DNA of 64,000 bases from JAAXVQ01 sp964604705 (GTDB taxonomy: Bacteria > Oederibacteriota > JAAXVQ01), in NCBI GenBank assembly GCA_964604705.1, contig CAZSAP010000001.1:124001-188000 (forward strand), given 5' to 3'. Positions 8,601-17,190 of the stretch are shown one piece after another. The notes under the pieces are model-generated. The model had not been told where the DNA came from. It was given only the letters and a program-made list of their open reading frames with translations, and searched no databases. Numbering within the stretch: position 1 is the first letter of the stretch; every line of letters starts with the position of its first letter. A program made the translations under genes and the position numbers.

Positions 8601-9384
8601 TCTGGTTTTCCAGTTCCCGAATCACGCTTGTGCGCTCTTCCCAAGCATGCTCAATTTTTCGCAACGCACGACGCCGTTCACCTAATTCCTTACGACCGCG
8701 CGAAACTTCCAAGGTGGTGAGTTCTTGCTTGAGCTCCTGATAGCGTTTGGCCTTTTGCGCCTGCCGCTCCAAGGTTCCGATCTGCCGCTTCACTTCCACG
8801 GCTATGTCATTGACACGCAAGAAGTTTTGGTCCGTAGCCTCCAACTTCCGCATGGACTCTTCCTTACGACTGCGAAACTTGGAAATGCCTGCGGCTTCTT
8901 CGAATACAAAGCGACGATCGCCGGGTTTGGACGAAACAATGAGATCGATTTTCCCCTGTTCGAGAAATGAGTACGCATTGGTTCCCAGCCCCGTGTTGCT
9001 GAGCAAATCATGAAAATCACGCAAGCGGCAAGGTACTTTATTTAGAAGGTATTCGCTTTCGCCCGAACGGTAGGTGCGGCGAGTGAGCGTAACCTCGGAA
9101 TGCTCGGTCGGCAAAAAATGATCTTGGTTGTCGATGGTGAGTGAGACTTCAGCCATGCCCACAGCTTTGCGCTGGTCGGTCCCATTGAAGATAACGTCTT
9201 CCATACGGGCTCCGCGGAGAGCCTTGGCGCTGGTTTCCCCCAAGACCCAACGGATAGAGTCCACCACATTGGACTTGCCGCAGCCATTGGGACCCACGAC
9301 GGCTGTGATTCCGGATTCAAAATCCAGACACGTATGATCCACAAAGGACTTGAAGCCCACCATTTCAAGACGTTTAAAATACAC
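5698..9384 (-). CDS. smc: Chromosome segregation ATPase SMC
   Basis: 1228 residues, typical for bacterial SMC (about 1150-1200). It forms the DNA-loop-extruding condensin ring with ScpA and ScpB, which are not in this window. Walker A GPNGCGKSN (about 32-40), long coiled coil, hinge (about 505-670; ELGAKTILLEHNAHPERFPG), second coil, signature LSGGEKALTAIALL (about 1120) and Walker B FCIFDEMDAP. The GTG start sits about 10 nt after GGAGG; the protein begins MYFKRLEMVGFKSFVD, the standard SMC N-terminus. An Ala/Glu/Pro/Val-rich low-complexity insert (about 960-1000) lies in the C-terminal coil close to the head and is unusual. It is a single-gene transcript with its own promoter and terminator. 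Confidence 0.97.
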   Translation of the reverse strand: MYFKRLEMVGFKSFVDHTCLDFESGITAVVGPNGCGKSNVVDSIRWVLGETSAKALRGARMEDVIFNGTDQRKAVGMAEVSLTIDNQDHFLPTEHSEVTLTRRTYRSGESEYLLNKVPCRLRDFHDLLSNTGLGTNAYSFLEQGKIDLIVSSKPGDRRFVFEEAAGISKFRSRKEESMRKLEATDQNFLRVNDIAVEVKRQIGTLERQAQKAKRYQELKQELTTLEVSRGRKELGERRRALRKIEHAWEERTSVIRELENQKETLETEVAAFDEELATLEATLTQAQAAAHRVAEDMIKAEEFVTSSELRQQDLQMGLTRLDGEMTELRDKEDQLRVQGTQIFESRQSKEQEQAQLKVILGQEEERLSELENEMKERAMRVQDQQNRLLTLVDQMSTLRGTLKNLEVRRTEHEARWQQMEQRLTGFIQQKTQLEQEKATLEGEWETLSGSAENLETEKSSLLQEKERLEKTLATLESMISNFAQTITQLQSRVKWIEELKNGLDGYELGAKTILLEHNAHPERFPGIIGPVANFMRTEKKYEFAFEAVLGHSLQHILVQSEASARDAMAFLADGNRGRATFIPVDVTPAEPSSTPTPQAWQSQPGVLGYARELVKIDERFRGVFDYLLGHTILVEDYNTLRQARTAGATGTLVTLNGEIETEQGWLTGGSSDIPERGLLGREREIEELQAELIVLQKNSASAQDETDTMARRLEEIVGGLSANDAELHELQIRLTKIEKSVEQVQRQLKELDQQAQTIQQERDQVFELCQKLQNEHENAEKELLNLELYDRQTQEALSQHQVDIEARRKEYDDRALNSGEVRIRLASLNQQVDNLIGEAERIMNERHELEHRLDEKRATRERDQMRIGELESQMQQRRESLLQLESEKESRDQELRDCQGKRHEVVSQKENYAQELRTRQRRLDEAKQQHHQLELEKRQLEYNLKSLEDYLQTEYHLTLSVEEETTAAAVSSSAPVEGEAAVAEPTPVVEQDPEVVQTRIQEIKDKLAGMGSVNLVAMEEYQELQQRHEFLTKQLDDLKESRESLQRLITKINQESRTRFAETFAQVQEKFREVFRRLFNGGDAELVLVDENDLLETGIEIIARPPGKRLQNITLLSGGEKALTAIALLFAIFLIKPSPFCIFDEMDAPLDDTNTVRFGRILQEFAKKSQFIVISHNKITMEKADVLYGVTMQEPGVSKLVSVKFKGQSQPQPIQESTEKLAETAASN

Positions 9385-9418
9385 GGGAGTATTTCCTCCT
9401 ACAATTTAATAGCGGCGG

Positions 9419-9448
9419 ATAGTATAAGGGGTTTTTGGTCTTTGTCAA
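9419..9448 (-). promoter_or_regulatory. Promoter of smc
   Basis: Minus strand: TTGACA (9443-9448), 18 bp spacer, TACTAT (9419-9424), about 35 nt before the GTG start of smc. Confidence 0.6.
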
Positions 9449-9480
9449 GTTGAAAAAAAACGGCATATACCAAATTTAGT

Positions 9481-9510
9481 TTGTATATAAGCATACCTAC
9501 ACAATATAAT
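9481..9510 (+). promoter_or_regulatory. Promoter of the outer-membrane protein gene
   Basis: Perfect TATAAT at 9505-9510 with TTGTAT (9481-9486) 18 bp upstream, about 42 nt before the chosen ATG. It lies inside a longer in-frame ORF, which supports the downstream start. Confidence 0.5.
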
Positions 9511-9552
9511 GTGGTCAAGGGGTATTTTTTAAAAATAAGGGGGATTGGCCAA

Positions 9553-10158
9553 ATGACGAAATTTGCGCTAAGATTGCTCGCAAACACAGGGGTTTTCTTG
9601 TGTCTGGTTCAGTTGTCTCTCATTCCCTGTTGGGGAAAAGATTTTCCAAATAAAGATGCGGTTATGTGGCTGCCCACAGGATTGGTGAGTACTTCTGCGA
9701 TGTTTGAGTATGAACGTGGTTTCGGCAATTATATGGGGTTGGGATTGCGAGGCACGCTGACCCCTCGCTGGGAATGGAAAGGTGGGAAATCCGGGGACGA
9801 CGATGATTACGATTGGATTTATCAGCTCAAAGGTGGCGGCGTGGGGGTTTCCGCCCGCTTTTATCCTTGGGGCAATGCGCCCCAGGGCTTTCACATTGGG
9901 CCACGGGCTGATTTTTTAACCTTCCAAGGAACCTATGAAGATCGCGCCAAGAATCTCCCAGCCAAGGATGTTGCGATTCAAATTTCAACCCTGCATCTTG
10001 AAACCGGGTATAAATTTGCGATTCGAGATCGGTTTATCATTTCACCCTTTGTGGATGCAGGCGTTCCCTTCACCAAAAGCGACGACAGCGGCGCACGACT
10101 GTTGGCGACCATGGCGTATGTGATTGGCGGGGGTGTTTATCTAGGATGGTGTTTTTAA
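9553..10158 (+). CDS. Small outer-membrane beta-barrel protein, unknown function
   Basis: 201 residues from ATG 9553, behind AAGGGGG. Residues 1-30 are a Sec signal peptide (MTKFALRLLANTGVFLCLVQ...). The rest has alternating strands with aromatic girdles, Gly-rich turns (GLGLRGTLTPRWEWKGG), an acidic loop GDDDDYD, and a C-terminal ...GGGVYLGWCF that ends in Phe, like a BamA-recognised beta signal. It looks like an 8-strand barrel of the OmpA/OmpW type, but no family is recognised. It is convergent with lpxI; the two stop codons are only 8 nt apart. Confidence 0.75.
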   Translation: MTKFALRLLANTGVFLCLVQLSLIPCWGKDFPNKDAVMWLPTGLVSTSAMFEYERGFGNYMGLGLRGTLTPRWEWKGGKSGDDDDYDWIYQLKGGGVGVSARFYPWGNAPQGFHIGPRADFLTFQGTYEDRAKNLPAKDVAIQISTLHLETGYKFAIRDRFIISPFVDAGVPFTKSDDSGARLLATMAYVIGGGVYLGWCF

Positions 10159-10166
10159 GCAGTAGG

Positions 10167-10976
10167 CTATTTTAGGGCAACCATGGCGATCTTAGCCTGG
10201 TTGGCTAATTCCAAAGTCGTTTTGGGATGCAGCAGCAACGTACGCCCTGCATCAAATGCAATTACCGATGCCTTGACTTTGATCATTGAGCGGATGGTCG
10301 TAGGACCCACAACCGGCATGTCAAAACGCAAGTCCTGATCGGGTTTGGTGACTTTCACAACGACGGAATTTTGTTTTCCAAACTTACCGCCACGATCAAT
10401 GCACGCATCGGTGCCTTCCATGGCTTCGACAGCCAAGACAGCCTGATTGCGGACCACGACGGTTTGCCCGATATCGGCACCGGCCACATGTTTGGCAATG
10501 GTATAACCAAACTGAATATCCTTTTGTTCTTGCGCGGTTGGCTTACGTCGGGTGAGGACGCCGGGTTGGGGCAGGCATTCCGTTAAGAAGGTTAAAGGCG
10601 TTTCCAAATGAATGCCTTCTTTTCCCAGGGCATCGGCTACGGCGCGCAAAATGGAATCCGCGCGCTTATCTTTCAGCATGGCCATTAAGGTGATGGCTTT
10701 AAAATCCAGCTTGAGGTTGGCAAACAGGCGCTTGTGCCGGATTTGACCCGCCATAAACGCCCGTTTCACTTTGGCTTGTTTGAAGGTTTTGATCAATAAC
10801 CCCAATTGGCCTATGCTGATCCAGTGAATTTCATCCACCAACGAGGTCAATTGCTTGGATGTCTCCTCTGGAAATGCAATGGCTGAAATCCTAAAGCCTT
10901 GCTCTCGTGCCGATTTGGCAAACACCAGAGGAAATTCACCGTTGCCCGCGATAAGACCGAGCGTCTCTTCGGCCAT
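10167..10976 (-). CDS. lpxI: UDP-2,3-diacylglucosamine pyrophosphatase LpxI
   Basis: 269 residues, the normal LpxI (DUF1009) length. It hydrolyses UDP-2,3-diacylglucosamine to 2,3-diacylglucosamine 1-phosphate in lipid A synthesis, replacing LpxH. Family features: N-terminal LGLIAGNGEFPLVFAKSAREQG, the AFMAGQIRHKRLF segment, VVRNQAVLAVEAMEGTDA, and C-terminal VGPTTIRSMIKVKASVIAFDAGRTLL. It begins 2 nt after the lpxA stop, so the two are co-transcribed. It is the last gene of the lpx block; no lpxB follows in this window. Confidence 0.93.
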   Translation of the reverse strand: MAEETLGLIAGNGEFPLVFAKSAREQGFRISAIAFPEETSKQLTSLVDEIHWISIGQLGLLIKTFKQAKVKRAFMAGQIRHKRLFANLKLDFKAITLMAMLKDKRADSILRAVADALGKEGIHLETPLTFLTECLPQPGVLTRRKPTAQEQKDIQFGYTIAKHVAGADIGQTVVVRNQAVLAVEAMEGTDACIDRGGKFGKQNSVVVKVTKPDQDLRFDMPVVGPTTIRSMIKVKASVIAFDAGRTLLLHPKTTLELANQAKIAMVALK

Positions 10977-10978
10977 GG

Positions 10979-11752
10979 TTATTTCGCAATACCCCGTTCC
11001 GAGGACTTGATGAACTCAATAAACGGTGCAATCTCAACATGCGCATTTTCTTCTTCAAGCTTTTTCAGGGCTTGGGTCACATTCAGCTTTGATCGATACA
11101 TCACTCGGTAGGCGTGTTCGATAATTTTAATCTGATCCGGCTGGAACCCTTTGCGCTCCAAGCCGATTTTATTAATGCCGACGATGCGCAATGGCGATCC
11201 GGCGCAAATAATGTACGGCGGCACGTCCTTGGGTACACGTGAATGCCCGCCAATCATGGCGTACGAACCAATGCGCACGTACTGATGAATGGCATTTAAT
11301 CCGCCGATGTTGGTATGGTCCATTATTACCACATGCCCGGCCAAGGCCACGGCGTTGGCAATGATGTTGTTGTTGCCGATAATGCAGTCATGCGCCACAT
11401 GGGCGTAGGCCATAATCAGGTTGCCGTCGCCCACAATCGTGGAATGCTCGGCCGCCGTAGCTCGATTCATGGTCACGTATTCGCGGATGGTATTCTTGTT
11501 GCCAACTTTCAAATACGATCGTTCCCCACGAAATTTCAAATCCTGGCACTCGCTGCCCACAATCGCACCGGTAAAAATCCGACAATCCGAGCCCACGGTG
11601 GTCCAGCCGTCCAAAATCGCGTTGGCACCGACTTGGGTACGGTCCCCCACTTCAACGAATTCACCAATAACCGCACCCGGCCCAACTTGAACATCCACAC
11701 CCAACTTGGCATTGGGATGAACCACTGCATTTGGATGAATATTGACTGCCAC
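10979..11752 (-). CDS. lpxA: UDP-N-acetylglucosamine acyltransferase LpxA
   Basis: First committed lipid A step: transfers a 3-hydroxyacyl chain from ACP to the 3-OH of UDP-GlcNAc. The protein is a left-handed beta helix of hexapeptide repeats followed by a C-terminal helical domain (about 190-257). The catalytic His region MAYAHVAHDC and the GGLNAIHQYVRIG segment are present. AAGGAG is spaced 8 nt from GTG 11752, giving 257 residues beginning MAVNIHPNAVVHPNAKLG. An in-frame GTG at 11761 overlaps the Shine-Dalgarno and is less likely. It lies between lpxC/fabZ and lpxI. Confidence 0.95.
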   Translation of the reverse strand: MAVNIHPNAVVHPNAKLGVDVQVGPGAVIGEFVEVGDRTQVGANAILDGWTTVGSDCRIFTGAIVGSECQDLKFRGERSYLKVGNKNTIREYVTMNRATAAEHSTIVGDGNLIMAYAHVAHDCIIGNNNIIANAVALAGHVVIMDHTNIGGLNAIHQYVRIGSYAMIGGHSRVPKDVPPYIICAGSPLRIVGINKIGLERKGFQPDQIKIIEHAYRVMYRSKLNVTQALKKLEEENAHVEIAPFIEFIKSSERGIAK

Positions 11753-11829
11753 TGTAAACACTCCTTCACCAACCTTACCACCGGTTGGAAAAATTGGAAT
11801 CGTTCCTGCTGTCCTAGACGATACGCAGG

Positions 11830-13143
11830 TTATTTATCCATGATGGTGGACATGAGTTCGGCTTCGCACACCAAATCTTCGCCTACAAATGCCTCACCCT
11901 TCATCTTGGCAATTTTACCCTTTATTTTGACAACCTCAAGCACAAAGCGCAGTTGATCACCGGGAATAACAGGCTTACGGAATTTAACCCCGTCAATGCT
12001 CACGAAATAGACTACCTTATCCTTGGCATCCGGAACGGCTTTTAAGAGCAAAACGCCTCCTACTTGGGCCATGGCTTCAACAATCAAAACCCCCGGCATA
12101 ATCGGATGTCCTGGGAAATGCCCTTGAAAAAAAGGTTCGTTGATGGTGACGTTTTTAATACCAACGATACGCTTGCCTTCCTCCATATCAATGATCCGGT
12201 CCACCAGTAAAAACGGATACCGGTGCGGAAGATATTGCTGAATTTCACTTGCTTGAATGATCATAGTTCTGTCGTTCCCCCTTTGAAAATGTTCAACTCG
12301 TTGAATGGCTTGACGCAAACGCTGAGCCATTTGCGTATTCAAGGCGTGCCCTGACTTATAGACGATAAAGTCCCCTTCGATGGGACGTCCCACCAAGGCC
12401 AAATCACCAATAAAATCCAGAATCTTATGATACACCAACTCACATTCTGAGCGTAATGGTCCATTGAGATAATTCTGCGGTCCGATAACAATGGCGTTTT
12501 CCAAGTTACCACCCTGAGCCAAACCGTTGGATTTCAGCCAGGTGATTTCATGTTCGAAACAAAAGGTGCGTGAATGCGCAATGATGGCTTGAAACGATTC
12601 GGGTGTGACGTCTACGGTTACTCGTTGGACTGGGAGCCAGGTTTTCTCAAACTGCAGGACAAACGTAATGCGCAGTCCGGCGTAGGGCCAGGCCACAATG
12701 GATTTATCTCCAGCATCCAATTGCATGATCTCCGAAATACGAAACGGAGTGCGTTGTGAACCGGTAAGTTCAACAATCCCGGCGGAAAGCAGTGCCTCAA
12801 CAAATGGGCGCGCCGAGCCGTCCATGATCGGAGGTTCGTTGCCGGAAATTTCAATTCGGCAATTGTCCACGCGTAAGCCGCCCAGAGCCGCCAGCACATG
12901 CTCAACCGTGTGAATTTCAACGCCGTTTTCACGCAAAGTGGTTCCCCGTTGGGTTTGAGAAACCGCATCGGCCGTCGGATGAATCACCGGATGCTCGGGG
13001 AGATCTGTACGAACAATGATATAGCCTGTATTGGGCGCAGCTGGAACAAACGTTAGGGTCGACTGGGTCCCGGTATGCAACCCAATGCCGGCCAACGTTA
13101 CGCTCTTAGCCAAGGTCGTCTGACAAATTGAAGCTCGCGTCAT
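11830..13143 (-). CDS. lpxC/fabZ: LpxC-FabZ fusion: UDP-3-O-acyl-GlcNAc deacetylase / 3-hydroxyacyl-ACP dehydratase
   Basis: 437 residues with two enzymes in one chain. LpxC (about 1-290) deacetylates UDP-3-O-acyl-GlcNAc. Its zinc and catalytic residues are visible: HTVEH (H78/H82), YHKILDFIGD (H239, D243) and SGHALN (H266). FabZ (about 295-437) dehydrates 3-hydroxyacyl-ACP: LPHRYPFLLVDRI, then GHFPGHPIMPGVLIVEAMAQ with the catalytic His and Glu. The fusion couples the deacetylase to the competing user of the 3-hydroxyacyl-ACP pool. Such fusions are known from Bacteroidetes and several uncultured diderm phyla. The start overlaps the lpxD stop by 4 nt (ATGA). Confidence 0.97.
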   Translation of the reverse strand: MTRASICQTTLAKSVTLAGIGLHTGTQSTLTFVPAAPNTGYIIVRTDLPEHPVIHPTADAVSQTQRGTTLRENGVEIHTVEHVLAALGGLRVDNCRIEISGNEPPIMDGSARPFVEALLSAGIVELTGSQRTPFRISEIMQLDAGDKSIVAWPYAGLRITFVLQFEKTWLPVQRVTVDVTPESFQAIIAHSRTFCFEHEITWLKSNGLAQGGNLENAIVIGPQNYLNGPLRSECELVYHKILDFIGDLALVGRPIEGDFIVYKSGHALNTQMAQRLRQAIQRVEHFQRGNDRTMIIQASEIQQYLPHRYPFLLVDRIIDMEEGKRIVGIKNVTINEPFFQGHFPGHPIMPGVLIVEAMAQVGGVLLLKAVPDAKDKVVYFVSIDGVKFRKPVIPGDQLRFVLEVVKIKGKIAKMKGEAFVGEDLVCEAELMSTIMDK

Positions 13144-14162
13144 TTGCCCTCCAGGGCAGCCAAACGCGTTTCAAGGCGCTGTATCTTTTTAAGCAGTTCA
13201 GGCAAGCGCGATAAGGCGGCCAATTGGCGCATGGACTCGGTATGTGGGCGCGCTGGGTATCCTGAGACAAATTCTTTTTCCGGAACGTCCCGTGTGACAC
13301 CGGCTTGTGCACCCAAAATGGCATTGTCGCCAATGGTCAAATGACCGCTGATGCCGACTTGCCCTCCGACCATGGCATGCTTGCCCACGGTAGAGCTGCC
13401 GCTGATGCCGCTCTGCGCGGCCACGACTGTGTGCGGCCCAATGACCACGTTATGCGCAATCTGTACCAAATTATCAATCTTACAGCCTTGGCCAATGCGG
13501 GTTTCACCCAAGGCGGCGCGATCAACCGTAACATTGGCGCCCAATTCAACATCGTCCTCCACCACCACAGTGCCAATCTGGGGAATCTTCGCGTAGCGGT
13601 CTCCGACAGGAGCAAACCCAAACCCATCGGCGCCCAATACCGTTCCGGGATGAATGATGACTCGGTGCCCTACCGTGACCCGCTCACGTATGACCACTTG
13701 AGGATAGACCAGACAATTGTCCCCCAGCGTGGAATCTTCGCCCAGAAAGACCTGAGCAGCCAAAACGGAATGGTCACCAATGCGAGCGCGAGCGCCGACC
13801 ACACAAAAAGGCCCGATCGCCACCTGGGCTCCCAACACCGCAGTGGCATCCACCTGGGCCAGCGGATGGATGCCAGCCTGCGGCTGAGGAATGGGTGGCG
13901 CGAACATGTATACGATTTTTGTAAAATCAGCATACGGATTGGAACTTACCAAGCATGCATTCGGATAGGCGACATCCGGAGCCAGGACAACCACCCCAGC
14001 CCGCGTCGTCTGCAGCTTGTCCTTGTATTTAGGATTGGCCAAAAAGGAAACAGAACTCTCCCCTGCCGAGTCAAGTGTCCCGACACCGGTGAGCACCTTA
14101 TCCGGGTCACCCCGGAATTCCAATTTTAAAGCCTCGGCCAATTGTTTAAGCGTACGCTGCAT
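13140..14162 (-). CDS. lpxD: UDP-3-O-acylglucosamine N-acyltransferase LpxD
   Basis: 340 residues, normal for LpxD. It adds the second 3-hydroxyacyl chain to UDP-3-O-acyl-glucosamine. An N-terminal uridine-binding domain (about 1-100) is followed by a hexapeptide left-handed beta helix (about 105-290) with the catalytic His in NLVQIAHNVVIG, and a C-terminal helix (LSRLPELLKKIQRLETRLAALEGK) predicted to trimerise. Its stop overlaps the lpxC/fabZ start (ATGA), and its start lies 17 nt after the skp stop. Confidence 0.96.
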   Translation of the reverse strand: MQRTLKQLAEALKLEFRGDPDKVLTGVGTLDSAGESSVSFLANPKYKDKLQTTRAGVVVLAPDVAYPNACLVSSNPYADFTKIVYMFAPPIPQPQAGIHPLAQVDATAVLGAQVAIGPFCVVGARARIGDHSVLAAQVFLGEDSTLGDNCLVYPQVVIRERVTVGHRVIIHPGTVLGADGFGFAPVGDRYAKIPQIGTVVVEDDVELGANVTVDRAALGETRIGQGCKIDNLVQIAHNVVIGPHTVVAAQSGISGSSTVGKHAMVGGQVGISGHLTIGDNAILGAQAGVTRDVPEKEFVSGYPARPHTESMRQLAALSRLPELLKKIQRLETRLAALEGK

Positions 14163-14179
14163 GGCGCCCCAATCCCTGG

Positions 14180-14695
14180 TTATTTTTTCTTGTTCAACTG
14201 ATCAAGCACTTTGTAGGTGATGTCTTCGCCGCCGTACAACAAAACTTCCTTGTCAAATACGGCATCGTATTTTTCAGACTTGGCCACTTGTCCGGCGATT
14301 TCTTTCACATCATTGACAATGTTTTCCATCAAGTCGCGCTGCTTCTTCATCATGGTCGATTGGATTTCCTTGTATTTCTCGCGGAACGCATCCTGATCAT
14401 CGTCAAACTTGGCTTTCATGGTATCGTATTGCTTCTGGGAAACAATGCCTTTTTTGGCCGTCATTTCTTCCTGTTGCTTTTCGAGTTTGTCGCTCATCTT
14501 TTTGATCTCGGCTTTTTTATCTTCAAATTCTTTTTCCAAACGTGTCTGGGCATCCTTGGTCTTCTGATATTCTTTTACCACTTTGGCCGTATCCACCACT
14601 GCAATTTTAGCCGAAGCCGAAGCAACCATGCCGAACATTCCCAGGGTTGCCAAAATCATGGCTGTCGTCAGACCTGCTTTGTTAATCATTTTCAT
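14180..14695 (-). CDS. skp: Periplasmic chaperone Skp/OmpH family
   Basis: 171 residues: signal peptide (about 1-29, ending ASASA|KIAVVD), then the Skp fold. A small beta part, VVDTAKVVKEYQ, is followed by long charged helices (about 45-140) forming the tentacles, and the closing KYDAVFDKEVLLYGGEDITYKVLDQLN. Skp-type trimers hold unfolded outer-membrane proteins on their way to BamA, which is encoded immediately upstream in the transcript. The order bamA-skp-lpxD is widely conserved in diderms. Confidence 0.94.
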   Translation of the reverse strand: MKMINKAGLTTAMILATLGMFGMVASASAKIAVVDTAKVVKEYQKTKDAQTRLEKEFEDKKAEIKKMSDKLEKQQEEMTAKKGIVSQKQYDTMKAKFDDDQDAFREKYKEIQSTMMKKQRDLMENIVNDVKEIAGQVAKSEKYDAVFDKEVLLYGGEDITYKVLDQLNKKK

Positions 14696-14780
14696 CGTAA
14701 CTTCCTCCTTGGATTTTAATCCTTTGTCATCCCCTTGCGGGTTATTTCAATCGGGAGCGTATACACCCTTCCCGTTTTCT

Positions 14781-17108
14781 TTAAAAAATATTTCCGATAT
14801 TAAAGTGATAATTCATGGTCTGCGGATGCCCATAGGGATCCGGGTCCAGCGGATAGCCGAAGTCGAACCGGATCAATATCACTGTTCCTGGAATGGTCAA
14901 ACGCACACCCAAGCCCACACCTTTATTCAAAGAAGGATAGTCTTGGAAGTCATTGATTCGATCCCAGGCATTTCCAGCATCAAAAAACGCCACACCCTTC
15001 AGTGGACCAATAATGGGATAATGCAGTTCCACATTGGTGACCATGCGGGTTTTGCCGCCCAGCGGCGGTCCAAACGAGCCTTCACCGTATCCGCGCACCG
15101 TATCCGTACCACCGGCCCGGAATCGCTTCGCTGGAGGAACGTCGGTAAGGCCGGTCACGCCGTAATCATATCCATAGGCATAACCCACTTCGCCGTGCAA
15201 CGCCAAGACAAGCTTCCACACCAAAGGCAGATAATAGCTGGTCTCTGCAATGTATTTCATGTAATTGTTGTCCCCACCGAGCGGACCGCCGGCAATTTCT
15301 ACCGACAAACGGTGATTCATTCCGGTCGTAGCATCGAAAATGTTATCCCGGGTATCGTAAATCAGACTGGGGGTAATCGAACTGGTATCGCTTCGACCTT
15401 CGGTGTAGGTATCTGCCACGGATGAATCCAAATCCGTATATTCATCGCTTTCAAGCTTGTAGGTTAGGTATCCCTTCCAAGCCTCGTCAAACCGTTTCCC
15501 CAAACGAATATCGCCACCTTGGGACAACAGATTGTATTGTTGCCCGTTGTAGCCTTTATGTTTGGTAACATTCCAAACATCCACCCCAAAGGAAACGGGG
15601 GCATCGAACAACCAGGGTTCCGTGAAGGACATTTGCCAACTTTGCCGCAAGCTACCCATTTCCCACTGTAAGCTCACCGATTGACCATTGCCAAACAAAT
15701 TGGCCTGAGTCAATTGCAAATAACCCATGAGATAATCCACGGATGAATACCCGGCACCCAAGCTGATGGTCCCCGTGTGCCGTTCTTCGACTTCAAAAAC
15801 CAAGACCTGTTCTCCGGGGGTGGATCCGGGTTCGGTATTAATCTTAACGTCTTGGAAGAATCCCAGGTTCATGACTTTTTCACGTGAACGCTGAATCTGA
15901 CGGGTATCGAAAGGTTCGCCCGGGTTCACGGTAAATTCGCGACGGATAACTTTATCCTTGGTCGTTGTATTGCCCCGAATTTCAATCTTTTCAATACGTG
16001 CAATGGTGTTTTCTTTAACCCAAATCTTAACATCCACTTTGCCGGTATCCTCATGGTACTCCATCTCCGGAGAGATGTCGGCATAAATGTAGCCTTTTTC
16101 GGAATACGCCATGCGAATCTGTTGCATATCCAACTCAAAGGTCATGCGGTTAAAAAGATCATCCGGCTTTAGGTCCGTACGACGAATCAACTCTTCCTCA
16201 GAATAAATAATGTTGCCCTTTACGGTCAATTCACCCAGCTTGTATTGAACCCCTTCAAAGATCGTCAGTTGGATGGACATCTCTTTTTTATCCGAGTCCA
16301 CGCTCAAGGCCTTGGCCTTGATTTCATTAAAATGCAAATCAAGATCTTGTAAGGAAAAGCCATTTAAGCTTGCTTTCAAATAGCCTTCTTTTGAATAGCC
16401 CAGAAGTATTTTCTTTAAATCATCTTTAAACGTTTCTTCTTTATAAGTCCCGCCGATAAACCAACCGGCTTCCTTGGTTTCCATGAATCCCTTAACTTTG
16501 CTGTCGGTAAACGCTTGTAAGCCCTCAAAAGCAATCTTGGTAACTTTGATCTTCATACCTTCTTTTATCTTAAACTCCACAGTTACACCCTTGCCTTGCG
16601 GAACAGCCTGAACCTCCACATCGGCTTGGTAAAATTCCTTTTCTTTGTAGTAGGCTATAATTTTGGCTGCGGCTTTATTAACCACGAATTCATCGTACGG
16701 GGTTCCGGTCTTTAGCTCTGATTTTTCCAAAAGTTCTTTTTCATTAAACTCGGAATTGTTTTTAACCGAAATAGAATTGATGAGCGGTTTTTCAACCACG
16801 GTAATGACGAGGGCGACGGTTCCGTCGTTCAACGGTTGAAACGCAAAATGAATGTCTTTGAATTTTTCCGTATGCCAAATTTCTTTAAAATCGCGATCCA
16901 ACAAAAGACGTACATCGGCCACGCGATCGTTTTTCTGTACCTTCAGCCATGAGACAATGTCATCGCCTGCAATGCTGGTATTGCCTTGAACGCGAATGTC
17001 CGAGACGACCGCCTCTTCCAGCGAGGCCGCAAGCCCCGGAGTCGCAAGTAACAACGACCAGAAAAGCGCAACGACAAAAATATGAAAAAGCCTTGAAAAT
17101 AAAGGCAA
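14781..17108 (-). CDS. bamA: Outer-membrane protein assembly factor BamA
   Basis: 775 residues from TTG 17108, which follows AAGGAGG by 5 nt. The open frame extends to 17333, but that part overlaps tamB and has no ribosome site. With the TTG start the protein opens with a signal peptide (MPLFSRLFHIFVVALFWSLL...PGLAA). Five POTRA domains follow (about 30-430; VSDIRVQGNTSIAGDDIVSW, KIAFEGLQAFTDSKVKGF, IEIRGNTTTKDKVIRREF). A 16-strand barrel (about 440-775) carries the loop-6 VRGYGEGSFGPPLGG motif and ends FNIGNIF, a C-terminal Phe signal. It inserts beta-barrel proteins into the outer membrane. It sits between tamB and skp. Confidence 0.97.
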   Translation of the reverse strand: MPLFSRLFHIFVVALFWSLLLATPGLAASLEEAVVSDIRVQGNTSIAGDDIVSWLKVQKNDRVADVRLLLDRDFKEIWHTEKFKDIHFAFQPLNDGTVALVITVVEKPLINSISVKNNSEFNEKELLEKSELKTGTPYDEFVVNKAAAKIIAYYKEKEFYQADVEVQAVPQGKGVTVEFKIKEGMKIKVTKIAFEGLQAFTDSKVKGFMETKEAGWFIGGTYKEETFKDDLKKILLGYSKEGYLKASLNGFSLQDLDLHFNEIKAKALSVDSDKKEMSIQLTIFEGVQYKLGELTVKGNIIYSEEELIRRTDLKPDDLFNRMTFELDMQQIRMAYSEKGYIYADISPEMEYHEDTGKVDVKIWVKENTIARIEKIEIRGNTTTKDKVIRREFTVNPGEPFDTRQIQRSREKVMNLGFFQDVKINTEPGSTPGEQVLVFEVEERHTGTISLGAGYSSVDYLMGYLQLTQANLFGNGQSVSLQWEMGSLRQSWQMSFTEPWLFDAPVSFGVDVWNVTKHKGYNGQQYNLLSQGGDIRLGKRFDEAWKGYLTYKLESDEYTDLDSSVADTYTEGRSDTSSITPSLIYDTRDNIFDATTGMNHRLSVEIAGGPLGGDNNYMKYIAETSYYLPLVWKLVLALHGEVGYAYGYDYGVTGLTDVPPAKRFRAGGTDTVRGYGEGSFGPPLGGKTRMVTNVELHYPIIGPLKGVAFFDAGNAWDRINDFQDYPSLNKGVGLGVRLTIPGTVILIRFDFGYPLDPDPYGHPQTMNYHFNIGNIF

Positions 17109-17190
17109 AATTTCCTCCTTGAAAAAAATTTGGTCAATCTTATCAAAACCCCCTAGGGGCGTCAAGCGAATTTCCGGATTGTCAAAAATG

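Noticed and set aside
17146..17165. CCCCTAGGGG near the bamA start as a terminator
   Set aside because: A loopless palindrome with no stem-loop possible and no proper U-tract; more likely chance.
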